This document shows, one piece after another, positions 23,615 to 29,802 of a stretch of DNA of 29,802 nt (position 1 is its first letter; each line of letters opens with the position of its first letter). The position numbers and the translations under genes were made by a program. A model generated the notes under the pieces. The model made no database searches. It was not told the DNA's origin and saw nothing but the letters and a program-made list of their open reading frames with translations. This DNA comes from Streptomyces viridochromogenes (GTDB lineage: Bacteria > Actinomycetota > Actinomycetes > Streptomycetales > Streptomycetaceae). The stretch lies in the NCBI RefSeq assembly GCF_001270495.1, contig NZ_LGUR01000266.1:1-29802 (forward strand), in the 5' to 3' direction.

Positions 23615-24166
23615 ATGACAGATTGGATCAACAGCGGCGTCATCGCCTGGAAGGAAGAAGACCGGTACGGGGACGACGAAACCGTCCTGGTGTACTTCAA
23701 GGGAACCGACCTGACCGCCATGACCGCAGGGCTGGTCGCGCAGCACCGGCCGCCCTTCGCCTACGGCCACGGCCCCGCATCCGGTGAGTGGGGGGTGATC
23801 GTCCACCACATGTTCAACCCGTCCCGAGAAGACTTCGACCACATCGACCACCGCCGGCTGTGCCCACAGGGCGCCGAGCTGATGGTGTTCGTCCCCAACC
23901 CGTGCATCGCCAAGGGCCACGGCCCTCATGCCTACCACTACAAGGACGGCCGGATCTCGTCCTGCATCGACTACGAGGACGCCGGTTACGACGGGGAGTA
24001 CTGGCCCAACAGACTGGCCCCCCTCATCACGGCGGCCGGACTGGACTGCGAGAACGACGACTACGAGGAGCAGTTGACCCGGCTCATCTGTGACCACTTG
24101 GGGCTGCCACCGCTGACCCGCGACACCCTCGTGGTGGACCGCGCCCTGATGGCCTCCTACTTCTAG
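23615..24166 (+). CDS. Conserved-looking protein of unknown function
   Basis: This is a soluble acidic protein of 183 residues with no signal or membrane segment. It is rich in aromatic residues, His, Asp and Tyr (WGVIVHHMFNP, HGPHAYHYKDGRISSCIDYEDAGYDGEYWPNRL), and its sequence spacing looks like a compact alpha/beta fold. I do not recognise the family. The ATG at 23615 is chosen as the most usual start. TTG 23585, GTG 23591 and GTG 23606 are in frame, and none has a clear ribosome site. The TTG would place the palindrome 16 bases upstream, so the start is uncertain. It is followed by a short tandem repeat and a strong hairpin, and it is the only gene behind the palindrome. Confidence 0.7.
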   Translation: MTDWINSGVIAWKEEDRYGDDETVLVYFKGTDLTAMTAGLVAQHRPPFAYGHGPASGEWGVIVHHMFNPSREDFDHIDHRRLCPQGAELMVFVPNPCIAKGHGPHAYHYKDGRISSCIDYEDAGYDGEYWPNRLAPLITAAGLDCENDDYEEQLTRLICDHLGLPPLTRDTLVVDRALMASYF

Positions 24167-24195
24167 CCGGCCCATCTCTGGCCGGCCCGTTTCTG
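24166..24195 (+). repeat. Tandem 15-bp repeat just after the unknown gene
   Basis: GCCGGCCCATCTCTG (24166-24180) is followed directly by GCCGGCCCGTTTCTG (24181-24195), two differences in 15. It starts at the last base of the stop codon of the gene at 23615. No function is apparent. Confidence 0.6.
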
Positions 24196-24214
24196 CACGG
24201 CCGTGAACGACAAC

Positions 24215-24243
24215 GCCGTCCGCCGGCTTCCACGGCGGGCGGC
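24215..24243. terminator. Strong hairpin between convergent genes
   Basis: GCCGTCCGCCG-N7-CGGCGGGCGGC forms an 11-bp stem (one T-G wobble) with a 7-base loop. It lies 49 bases after the stop at 24166 and 69 bases after the end of the minus-strand oxidase (24312), so it can serve both transcripts. Confidence 0.7.
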
Positions 24244-24311
24244 TCGTGCCGTGGGTGTTCGGAGATCGAGGGCGGCGGCGGACACCACCTTTGCCTGTTC
24301 CGGGCGCGTGC

Positions 24312-25904
24312 TCACCGCGCCGGGAGCAGCACTCCCGGGTTGAGGACACCGGCCGGGTCGAGGGCGGACTTGGCGGCGGTGAGCGCCGCGGCGAACGGGG
24401 CGGGGCGCTGGCGGTCGTACCAGGGCCGGTGATCGCGGCCGACCGCGTGGTGATGGGTGATGGTGCCGCCGCTTTCCGCGATGGCCTCGGACACCGCGGC
24501 CTTGATGTGGTCCCACTGGCCGACGATGCCGTCCCAGCGGCCGGGCGCGTACACACTGAAGTACGGCGCCGGGCCGTCCGGGTAGACATGGGTGAACCGG
24601 CACGCGATCACTCCCGTGCCGGTGACCTCGTGGATGGCCCGTCGTGCCGCCTCGGTGACCGCCTGATGCAGGGCGCCGAACGTGTCCCAGGTGCAGGCCG
24701 TCTCGAAGGTCTCGGCGATCACCGAGTGGCGAGCGAGAGCGTCCCGCTGGTAGGGCATCCGCAGGAACGACGAGCGCCATGTGTCGGCCGCGGACTCCCC
24801 TCGGGCGTTGCCGCCGGACTCTCCCGTCGCGTCGGCGGACGGTTCGCCGCCGTGGTCCCGGCACAGTTCCACCGCTCGCTCCAGGCCGGCGCGCACCGGG
24901 TGGTCCGCCGACTCGAAGGCGAGGACGAGGACGCCGCCGCCGACGCTCACGCCCGCGTTGACCAGCGCCTCGGTCGCGTCGAGCAGACGGCAGTTCGCTG
25001 GATTCAGCCCGCTCTGCGCGACGGCGCGGGTGGCCGCCACCGCCGACTCGTAGTCGCTGAACCGCACGGAGGTACCGGCGCGCCAACGCGGGCGCTGCTG
25101 GAGACGCATCCACGCCTCGGTGATGATCCCCAGCGTGCCTTCACTGCCCAGGAAGAGCCGGTCCGGTGACGGCCCGGCGCCCGAGCCCGGCAACCGCCGT
25201 GACTCGCTGATCCCGACGGGCGTCACCACACGCATCGATTCGAGCAGGTCGTCGATGTGGGTGTACAGCGTCGCGTAGTGCCCGCCCGCCCTGGTGGCGA
25301 GCCAGCCGCCCAGCGTGGAGAACTCGAAGGACTGCGGGAAGTGACGCAAGGTCAGGCCGTGCGGCCTCAGCTGGTCCTCCAAGTGCGGGCCGAACACCCC
25401 CGCCTGGATCCGCGCGGCACGACTCGTGGCGTCGATCTCCAGGACCCCGCTCAGACGCTGGAGGTCGATGGTGACGACGGCGGGGTGGTCGTCGCACCGC
25501 GCCTCGACGCCGCCGACCACCGAACTGCCGCCGCCGAACGGGACCGCCGCGACGCCCTCGCGTGTGCACCAGTCGAGGAGGTCGGTCATGTCGCGCTCGT
25601 CACGGGGGCGGGCGACGAGGTCCGGTACATGGCGCAGGTCCCCTTGCAGATTGCGCACGACGTCCCGGAAGGCCTTGCCGTGCGCGTGCGCGGCCCGGTC
25701 GGCCGGATCGGCGGAGCACAGGTCGGCGAGGGAGGCCGGGGGAGTCACCCGCGGCCCGGGCAGACGCAGCGAGGCGACACCGGGCGGCTCGTGAGCCGTC
25801 AGCTCCCCGGGCAGCACGGCCCGCACCCGCCCCAGCAACGCGTCGAGCTCCGCACCGCCCACCGCGTCCTCGACGTTGCCCCATCCCCACCACGATCGCG
25901 TCAT
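24312..25904 (-). CDS. FAD-binding oxidase, alkyldihydroxyacetonephosphate-synthase-like
   Basis: This is a flavoprotein of 530 residues in the PCMH-type FAD-binding oxidase family, close to alkylglycerone-phosphate synthases and D-lactate-dehydrogenase-like enzymes. RPRDERDMTDLLDWCTREGVAAVPFGGGSSVVGG is the FAD pyrophosphate site, VTIDLQRLSGVLEID and GVFGPHLEDQL follow, and FSTLGGWLATRAGGHYATLYTHIDDL is the conserved second FAD contact. GSEGTLGIITEAWMRL is also present. The C-terminal part has THHHAVGRDHRPW (the His-rich loop of the AGPS active site) and AGVLNPGVLLP. An extra Gly/Glu-rich insert (ADATGESGGNARGESAAD) is unusual. The ATG at 25904 is supported by GGGAGAG upstream. Ether-lipid synthesis is possible but not implied; many bacterial members act on other substrates. 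It is divergent from the TetR gene. Confidence 0.87.
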   Translation of the reverse strand: MTRSWWGWGNVEDAVGGAELDALLGRVRAVLPGELTAHEPPGVASLRLPGPRVTPPASLADLCSADPADRAAHAHGKAFRDVVRNLQGDLRHVPDLVARPRDERDMTDLLDWCTREGVAAVPFGGGSSVVGGVEARCDDHPAVVTIDLQRLSGVLEIDATSRAARIQAGVFGPHLEDQLRPHGLTLRHFPQSFEFSTLGGWLATRAGGHYATLYTHIDDLLESMRVVTPVGISESRRLPGSGAGPSPDRLFLGSEGTLGIITEAWMRLQQRPRWRAGTSVRFSDYESAVAATRAVAQSGLNPANCRLLDATEALVNAGVSVGGGVLVLAFESADHPVRAGLERAVELCRDHGGEPSADATGESGGNARGESAADTWRSSFLRMPYQRDALARHSVIAETFETACTWDTFGALHQAVTEAARRAIHEVTGTGVIACRFTHVYPDGPAPYFSVYAPGRWDGIVGQWDHIKAAVSEAIAESGGTITHHHAVGRDHRPWYDRQRPAPFAAALTAAKSALDPAGVLNPGVLLPAR

Positions 25905-25936
25905 GTCGCCCGCTCTCCCTACCCTGCAACTTGAAT

Positions 25937-25965
25937 TGACCGTTGGGTAAATTACCGCCGGGTCA
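25937..25965. promoter_or_regulatory. Nested symmetric operator between the oxidase and tetR-type genes
   Basis: The 29 bases read TGACC-N4-GGTAA-A-TTACC-N4-GGTCA, so two inverted repeats share one centre (25951). This layout is typical of TetR-family operators. On the plus strand TAGGAT (25976-25981) could be a -10 box with TTACCG (25952-25957) as -35, placing the -35 inside the operator. Binding would therefore block transcription of the regulator gene, and probably of the divergent oxidase. Confidence 0.65.
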
Positions 25966-25987
25966 TATCGTTGGCTAGGATGGGCCC

Positions 25988-26584
25988 ATGGGCAAGGCCG
26001 GAACCAAGGGCGTCTCCCGCGTGGACCGGGAGCGGCAGATCATCGACGTGGCCGTGGAGGAGTTCGGCAGACACGGCTACGCAGGCGTGTCCGTCGCCGC
26101 CGTCGCCCGGCGCGCGGGCATCTCCAAGCCGCTGATCTACACCTACTTCGACTCCAAGGACGGCCTGTACCTCGCCTGCATCCACCACGTCGGCGCCCTC
26201 CTGGTGGACTCGGTGTCCGCCGCCCGGTCCCGCAGCGGATCGACCGGTCACGCCGTCGACACCCTCACGGCGATCTTCAGCGCCGTCGAGCACTGCCGGT
26301 ACGCCTGGTCCGTCCTCTACGACCCGGCTCCGCCGCCGGCCGGCGAGATGCGCGACGCCGTGAACCGCTACCGTGAACGCCTCGCCGCGATGGGCGCCGC
26401 CGGAGCCGCACAACTGCTGGCCGGTGCCGGACACGACGACCCGCTCGACCACGACCTGCTCAACCACGTGTGGCAGCACGCCGTCACAGCAGTGATGCGC
26501 TGGTGGTTCGAGCACCCGGACCAGAACACGTCGGACATGACGGCCCGTTGCGCCCGACTCCTCATGGCCCTCGGCACCGGCTGA
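25988..26584 (+). CDS. TetR-family transcriptional regulator
   Basis: This is a DNA-binding repressor of 198 residues, the usual length. The N-terminal helix-turn-helix runs about residues 15-60: RQIIDVAVEEFGRHGYAGVSVAAVARRAGISKPLIYTYFDSKDGLY, with GISKPLIYTYF as the recognition helix. The C-terminal ligand-binding domain is all-helical with His-rich patches (EHCRYAWSV, LNHVWQHAV). TSS placement from TAGGAT at 25976-25981 would put the first base at the ATG (25988), giving a leaderless mRNA. Alternatively AGGA at 25977-25980 could serve as the ribosome site. It is divergent from the AGPS-like oxidase across the symmetric operator and is the likely regulator of that gene and of itself. The ligand is unknown. 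Confidence 0.88.
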   Translation: MGKAGTKGVSRVDRERQIIDVAVEEFGRHGYAGVSVAAVARRAGISKPLIYTYFDSKDGLYLACIHHVGALLVDSVSAARSRSGSTGHAVDTLTAIFSAVEHCRYAWSVLYDPAPPPAGEMRDAVNRYRERLAAMGAAGAAQLLAGAGHDDPLDHDLLNHVWQHAVTAVMRWWFEHPDQNTSDMTARCARLLMALGTG

Positions 26585-26617
26585 CCAGGCACGCCGTCGT
26601 CGCCCACCGCACGGGGC

Positions 26618-26632
26618 CGGGTGTCCTACCCG
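26618..26632. terminator. Small hairpin between tetR-type and hbpS-like genes
   Basis: CGGGT-N5-ACCCG forms a 5-bp stem between the convergent stops at 26584 and 26657. It is weak but lies where a shared terminator is expected. Confidence 0.35.
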
Positions 26633-26656
26633 CACGCGAGAGCCGCCGAGACGGCC

Positions 26657-27235
26657 CTAGCGGGCGACCGCGTTCGCCCCCGCCTGTGCGAACTTCTCGT
26701 CCAGCGCACCGGACGGTGCTCCCGCGACGCCGATGCCGGCGATCGGCGTCTTGTCGGCGGTGACGGGGACGCCGCCCGCCAGGAACAGGGTGCCGGGGAT
26801 GTCCTTGAGGTTCGGGGCCTGCTCCAGGCGCTCGGCCAGCTGGGAGGTGGGGGCGTTCCAGGCGACGGCGGTGAACGCCTTGCGCTCGGCGGACTCGTAG
26901 GACTGCGGGCCGGCGCCGTCGCCGCGCAGGGTGACGATCGTGTTGCCGTTGCGGTCGACGACGGCGACCGTGACGCGCTGGTTCTCCTTGTCGGCGGCGT
27001 CGAGCGCGGCCTGCGCGGCCCTGGTGGCGGCGTCGATCGTCAGGTGGGTGGAGGTGGTGGTGGCCCGGTCCGGGGCCTCGGCCGAGGTGACGGCGGCCGT
27101 CGTGCCCGGCGTCGTGGCGGGCGCCGAGGCGTTCGCGGACACCGCGCCGAAGCCCGCCAGGGCGACGACGGCGAGCACGGCGCCGCCGGTGGCGACGCGG
27201 GCGCGGCGGGAGAACTTGTCGTGCAGTCGGTTCAT
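26657..27235 (-). CDS. hbpS: HbpS/GlcG-like secreted haem-binding protein
   Basis: This is an exported protein of 192 residues. A signal peptide covers about residues 1-37 (RRARVATGGAVLAVVALAGFG, then ANASA). A Thr/Ala-rich linker follows, then a GlcG/HbpS domain (DUF336 type) from about residue 64: LTIDAATRAAQAALDAADKE, RVTVAVVDRNGNTIVTLRGDG, SYESAERKAFTAVAW and GVPVTADKTPIAGIGVAGAPSG, the conserved glycine-rich C-terminal strands. In Streptomyces reticuli HbpS is known to bind haem and to control the sensor kinase SenS. Here the gene lies divergent from a sensor kinase and its response regulator, just as expected for that set. The ATG at 27235 has AAGGAG about 11 bases upstream, a rather long gap. 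GlcG-like enzymes have other roles, so the haem role is inferred from context. Confidence 0.83.
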   Translation of the reverse strand: MNRLHDKFSRRARVATGGAVLAVVALAGFGAVSANASAPATTPGTTAAVTSAEAPDRATTTSTHLTIDAATRAAQAALDAADKENQRVTVAVVDRNGNTIVTLRGDGAGPQSYESAERKAFTAVAWNAPTSQLAERLEQAPNLKDIPGTLFLAGGVPVTADKTPIAGIGVAGAPSGALDEKFAQAGANAVAR

Positions 27236-27358
27236 GGGTCGGTCGACTCCTTCGGTGGGCGGGCGGCACGGCTGCCGCCCCGGTCCGCTCTCCACCCTCG
27301 GCCCGGAACCAGGCCCCGACGGTCGACGTTCCGTCTGCCTCCCGGTCACCCGACGGAC

Positions 27359-27385
27359 GACACCGGTGTCAACCGATCGGTTGAC
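27359..27385. promoter_or_regulatory. Two overlapping perfect palindromes in the hbpS-like/senS-like promoter region
   Basis: GACACCGGTGTC (27359-27370) and GTCAACCGATCGGTTGAC (27368-27385) are each perfect palindromes and share GTC. The 18-bp palindrome carries TTGAC at both ends. This gives TTGACA on the minus strand (27372-27367, toward the hbpS-like gene) and TTGACC on the plus strand (27381-27386, toward the kinase), so one site could cover both -35 boxes. I see no good -10 at the right spacing. SenR is the natural candidate to bind here, although I do not know its exact site. Confidence 0.6.
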
Positions 27386-27465
27386 CTGCCCGGCCCGTGC
27401 ACCGGGCCACAATGGAGGTGTTTGCCCAGTTCAGCGCCGACGAGTAGGAAGGGAGGCGACCTCGC

Positions 27466-28671
27466 ATGGGGAACCGGCCGCACGAACCGGACACCGTGGA
27501 CAGCCGGTGGCTCGGCGCCGTGATGCACGCGGCGTTCTTCCTGCTGCTCGGCGGAGCGCTCGCCCGCTTCCTGCTACGCCACCCCGGCGAACCACGTACG
27601 CCGTGGATCATCGCGCTGTGCGTCCTGCTCACGGTGCTGCATCTGCTGGGCCCCCGAGCCGGTGCCCCGGACCCACGGCCTACCCGGCGGCACACGACCT
27701 GGCTGGCGCTGGTCGTCGTGGTCTGGGTGATCCTGGTCGTGCTCGCCCCCAGCTTCGCCTGGTGCGCGGTGCCCCTGTTCTACACCGGCCTGCGCACCCT
27801 GCCACCGCGCGCGGCCCTCGCGCTCGTGGCGCTCCTGACCGTGTTCGTCGTCGCAGCGCAGGTGCAGCTCGCGGGCCGCTTCGACCCCAACCTGGTCCTC
27901 GCCCCACCCGCCGTCGCCGCCCTCGCCACCGCTGTCTTCCTCCAGATGGAACGGAACACCGCACGCCAGCGCGCCCTGATCGACGACCTGATCCGCACCC
28001 GCCACGAACTCGCCGACTCCGAACGCCGCGAGGGCACCCTCGCCGAACGTCAGCGGCTGGCCATGGAGATCCACGACACGCTCGCCCAGGGACTGTCCAG
28101 TCAGCGGATGCTGCTCCAGGCCGCGGACCGGGTGTGGGACACCGAACCCGACAAGGCCCGCGCCCACGTCCGCACCGCCGCGTCCGTCGCCGAGCACAAC
28201 CTCACCGAGGCCCGGCGCTTCGTGCACGACCTGGCCCCCGCCGACCTCGCCCGCGGCGGCGGCCTGGCTCAGGCGTTGCGCGCCCTGGCCGCACGGGAGT
28301 CCGAGGCGCACCTCGCCGTACGCGTCCACGTCGACGACGACGGCCGCCTCCCCGAGCTGCCCGACCGGGTCCAGTCCGCCCTGCTGCGCATCGCCCAGGG
28401 CGCCCTGGCCAACGTCCGTGAACACGCCGCCGCCGACAACGCCGCCCTCACCCTCACCCTCCTCGACGACACGGTCGTCCTGGACGTCACCGACGACGGC
28501 CACGGCTTCGACCCCACCGCACTGCCCGGCTCCCCGGACGCGCCACGCGGCCACGGGCTGCCCGCGATGCGGGCCCGGCTACGCGCCCTCGGCGGCACCC
28601 TGACCGTCGAGTCCGCTCCCGGCGAGGGCACCGTCCTGTCCGCCGCCGTCCCCCTGGAGGCGCCCCGATGA
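27466..28671 (+). CDS. senS: Two-component sensor histidine kinase, SenS-like
   Basis: This is a membrane-anchored sensor kinase of 401 residues. Its N-terminal half has about five membrane helices with almost no extracellular domain (AVMHAAFFLLLGGALARFLL, WIIALCVLLTVLHLLG, LALVVVVWVILVVLA, RAALALVALLTVFVVA, AVAALATAVFLQM). Then comes a linker (RTRHELADSERREGTLAE) and a HisKA_3 dimerisation domain with LAMEIHDTLAQGLSSQ, where His203 is the phosphorylated residue. A HATPase domain follows (ALANVREHAA, LDVTDDGHGFDP, GHGLPAMRARLRALGGTLTVES). SenS of S. reticuli has the same layout and a His near 199. The ATG at 27466 has GGAAGGGAGG 9 bases upstream. Its stop overlaps the regulator start in ATGA, and the divergent hbpS-like gene supports the assignment. 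Confidence 0.88.
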   Translation: MGNRPHEPDTVDSRWLGAVMHAAFFLLLGGALARFLLRHPGEPRTPWIIALCVLLTVLHLLGPRAGAPDPRPTRRHTTWLALVVVVWVILVVLAPSFAWCAVPLFYTGLRTLPPRAALALVALLTVFVVAAQVQLAGRFDPNLVLAPPAVAALATAVFLQMERNTARQRALIDDLIRTRHELADSERREGTLAERQRLAMEIHDTLAQGLSSQRMLLQAADRVWDTEPDKARAHVRTAASVAEHNLTEARRFVHDLAPADLARGGGLAQALRALAARESEAHLAVRVHVDDDGRLPELPDRVQSALLRIAQGALANVREHAAADNAALTLTLLDDTVVLDVTDDGHGFDPTALPGSPDAPRGHGLPAMRARLRALGGTLTVESAPGEGTVLSAAVPLEAPR

Positions 28672-29309
28672 TCCCCGACCGCGCACCCGTGCGGATCCTG
28701 GTCTGCGACGACCACGCCGTCGTACGGGCCGGACTGCTAGCCCTGCTCGACAGCGCACCGGACATCGAGGTCGTCGGCGAGGCGGGCACCGGCGAGGAGG
28801 CGCTCGCGCTGGCCGCGAAGCTCAACCCCGACGTGGTGCTCATGGATCTCCAGCTCGGCGAGGGCATCGACGGCGTGGAGACCACCCGCCGCCTCACCTC
28901 CCACCCCGGCTCCTCCGCCCATGTCCTGGTCCTGACCACCTACGACACCGACGCCGACATCACCCGCGCCATCGAGGCGGGCGCCACCGGCTACCTGCTC
29001 AAGGCCGAACGCCCCGACGAGCTCTTCGCCGCGATCCACGCCGCCGCCGAGGGACGTACCGCCCTGTCGGCACCCGTCGCCGGCCGCGTCATGGCCAACC
29101 TGCGCCGGCCCCGCCCCACCCTCACCGACCGCGAACGCGACATCCTCGCCCAGCTCGCCCGCGGCATCGGCAATCGCGACATCGCCCGCGCCCTGTACAT
29201 CAGCGAGGCCACCGTCAAGACCCACCTACGGCGGATCTACGACAAGCTCGGCGTCGACACGCGCACGGGTGCGGTGGCGGTCGCGAAGGAGCGACGTCTG
29301 CTGCCGTGA
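28668..29309 (+). CDS. senR: Two-component response regulator, SenR-like (NarL/LuxR family)
   Basis: This is a response regulator of 213 residues. The receiver domain (about 8-125) has the acidic pair in LVCDDHAVVR, phosphoacceptor Asp60 in DVVLMDLQLGEGIDGVE, Thr in VLVLTTYDTDAD, and Lys in GYLLKAERPDEL. The C-terminal LuxR-type helix-turn-helix is TLTDRERDILAQLARGIGNRDIARALYISEATVKTHLRRIYDKLGV, complete. The receiver has all four conserved residues, so it should be phosphorylated by the coupled kinase. The ATG at 28668 overlaps the kinase stop (ATGA). In S. reticuli SenR regulates hbpS and furS-cpeB; a furS-cpeB pair is not seen in this window. The nearest following gene is convergent. Confidence 0.9.
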   Translation: MIPDRAPVRILVCDDHAVVRAGLLALLDSAPDIEVVGEAGTGEEALALAAKLNPDVVLMDLQLGEGIDGVETTRRLTSHPGSSAHVLVLTTYDTDADITRAIEAGATGYLLKAERPDELFAAIHAAAEGRTALSAPVAGRVMANLRRPRPTLTDRERDILAQLARGIGNRDIARALYISEATVKTHLRRIYDKLGVDTRTGAVAVAKERRLLP

Positions 29310-29340
29310 CCTACGGTCCGCGCGGAGCGTGCATACGGAA

Positions 29341-29375
29341 GGGGCGGGCCGCCCTTTCACTGTGCGCCCCGCCCC
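29341..29375. terminator. Hairpin(s) between response regulator and SSI-like gene
   Basis: GGGGCGGG (29341-29348) pairs with CCCGCCCC (29368-29375), an 8-bp stem. A competing hairpin GGGCGG-G-CCGCCC lies at 29342-29354, followed by TTT. The position between convergent stops (29309 and 29409) suits a bidirectional terminator. Confidence 0.65.
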
Positions 29376-29408
29376 GTCGATGTGCGGCTTTACCTCGGCC
29401 GTGATGGC

Positions 29409-29802
29409 TCAGAAGGCAAATGCCGCGGCACCCTGCGTTTCCTTGATGCAAGGATTGGCGAAGGTGTGTTCATAGTTTATGCGTGTACCACGCCATACCC
29501 CTTGAACGGTGACGACAATGGGGCGGTATTCCCTGGTGCAGGGTTGTCCCGCGGCATTCCCGCGGAGTGTGGCCAGGCGGTCCAGGTCCCCGTTCACACG
29601 GTCCAGATCCGCACAGGCCTGACGCGGATCCGGGTGCGTTCCGGAGGTGGTGTACGCACAGTTCACCGTTACGGCGCGCTCCGGTGTGGCCGAGGCGGCC
29701 CGCTCTCCGTGGCCGGTGGTCATGACCAGGGCGGAGGGGGCGTACAGAGAGGCGGGTGCGGGGGCGGGTGCGGAGGCGGGCGCGCTGTGGGCCGGCATGC
29801 TC
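29409..29802 (-). CDS. Subtilisin inhibitor (SSI)-like protein, start beyond the window
   Basis: This is an exported protease inhibitor of the Streptomyces subtilisin inhibitor family (MEROPS I16), with at least 129 residues in view. Landmarks are SLYAPSALVMTTGHG at the mature N-terminus, PERAVTVNCAYTTSGTHPDPRQACADL with the first disulfide pair, CTREYRPIVVTVQGVWRGTRINYEHTFANPC with the second pair, and the C-terminal FAF. The reactive loop aligned with SSI (Cys-Pro-Met-Val-Tyr) reads PCTREYRP, so P1 is Arg and P1' is Glu. This predicts inhibition of trypsin-like rather than subtilisin-like enzymes. The Ala/Pro-rich upstream residues look like the end of the signal region; the start codon and most of the signal lie outside the window. 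The ATG at 29798 is internal or not used. Confidence 0.9.
   Translation of the reverse strand, partial: SMPAHSAPASAPAPAPASLYAPSALVMTTGHGERAASATPERAVTVNCAYTTSGTHPDPRQACADLDRVNGDLDRLATLRGNAAGQPCTREYRPIVVTVQGVWRGTRINYEHTFANPCIKETQGAAAFAF

Noticed and set aside
27574..28554. Minus-strand open frame of 326 codons opposite the sensor kinase
   Set aside because: Antisense shadow; the plus strand has all kinase motifs and the composition is typical of a reverse-strand frame.
1..29802. Mobile elements, prophage genes, CRISPR arrays and secondary-metabolite core enzymes
   Set aside because: No transposase, integrase, repeat-spacer array, terminal inverted repeats with target duplication, or polyketide/peptide synthase domains were seen on either strand.

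Overview
The window is very GC-rich, with strong G/C third positions, AGGAGG-like ribosome binding sites, many GTG starts and several 4-base start/stop overlaps. Its gene set includes a subtilisin-inhibitor (SSI)-like protein, an HbpS/SenS/SenR-type set, a TROVE/vWA protein and a secreted ricin-type lectin. Together these point to a chromosome of Streptomyces or a close relative. I see no phage, insertion sequence, CRISPR array, tRNA or rRNA. The assignment rests on family recognition by eye, not on a search.

Layout, left to right. (1) 1-3309: a sugar-type ABC importer, with an RbsA-like ATPase (5' end cut by the window), a permease and a lipoprotein binding protein. (2) 3581-6130: a GNAT acetyltransferase and a HEAT-repeat protein. 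(3) 10720-6153, minus strand: an aldehyde dehydrogenase, a GMC-family FAD oxidoreductase and an APC permease, which look like an operon for uptake and two-step oxidation of an alcohol or amine substrate (choline to glycine betaine is the best guess). (4) 11052-13226: a FUSC-family membrane protein. (5) 14782-13253, minus: a secreted ricin-domain protein that has lost its 3' part and now reads in frame into a SnoaL-like gene. (6) 17579-14926, minus: a TROVE-like/vWA protein coupled by ATGA overlap to a protein with a C-terminal helix-turn-helix that resembles ARPP-2 proteins. (7) About 18205-17752, minus: a frameshifted, truncated remnant of a squalene/phytoene-synthase-like gene, followed by a coiled-coil protein (19277-18348).

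(8) 19502-24166: a VOC protein, a secreted endonuclease/exonuclease/phosphatase-family enzyme, an FAD-dependent oxidoreductase, a small membrane protein and a protein of unknown function behind a perfect 16-bp palindrome. (9) 25904-26584: an AGPS-like FAD oxidase divergent from a TetR regulator, with a nested symmetric operator between them. (10) 27235-29309: an HbpS/GlcG-like secreted protein divergent from a sensor kinase and response regulator, matching the known HbpS-SenS-SenR haem/redox sensing arrangement, with two overlapping perfect palindromes in the shared promoter region. (11) 29802-29409: an SSI-type protease inhibitor cut by the window end, with Arg at the expected P1 site.

The most promising unexplained material is the TROVE/vWA plus ARPP-like/HTH pair, the in-frame lectin-SnoaL fusion, and several clean palindromic operators whose regulators can be proposed but not proven from sequence alone.
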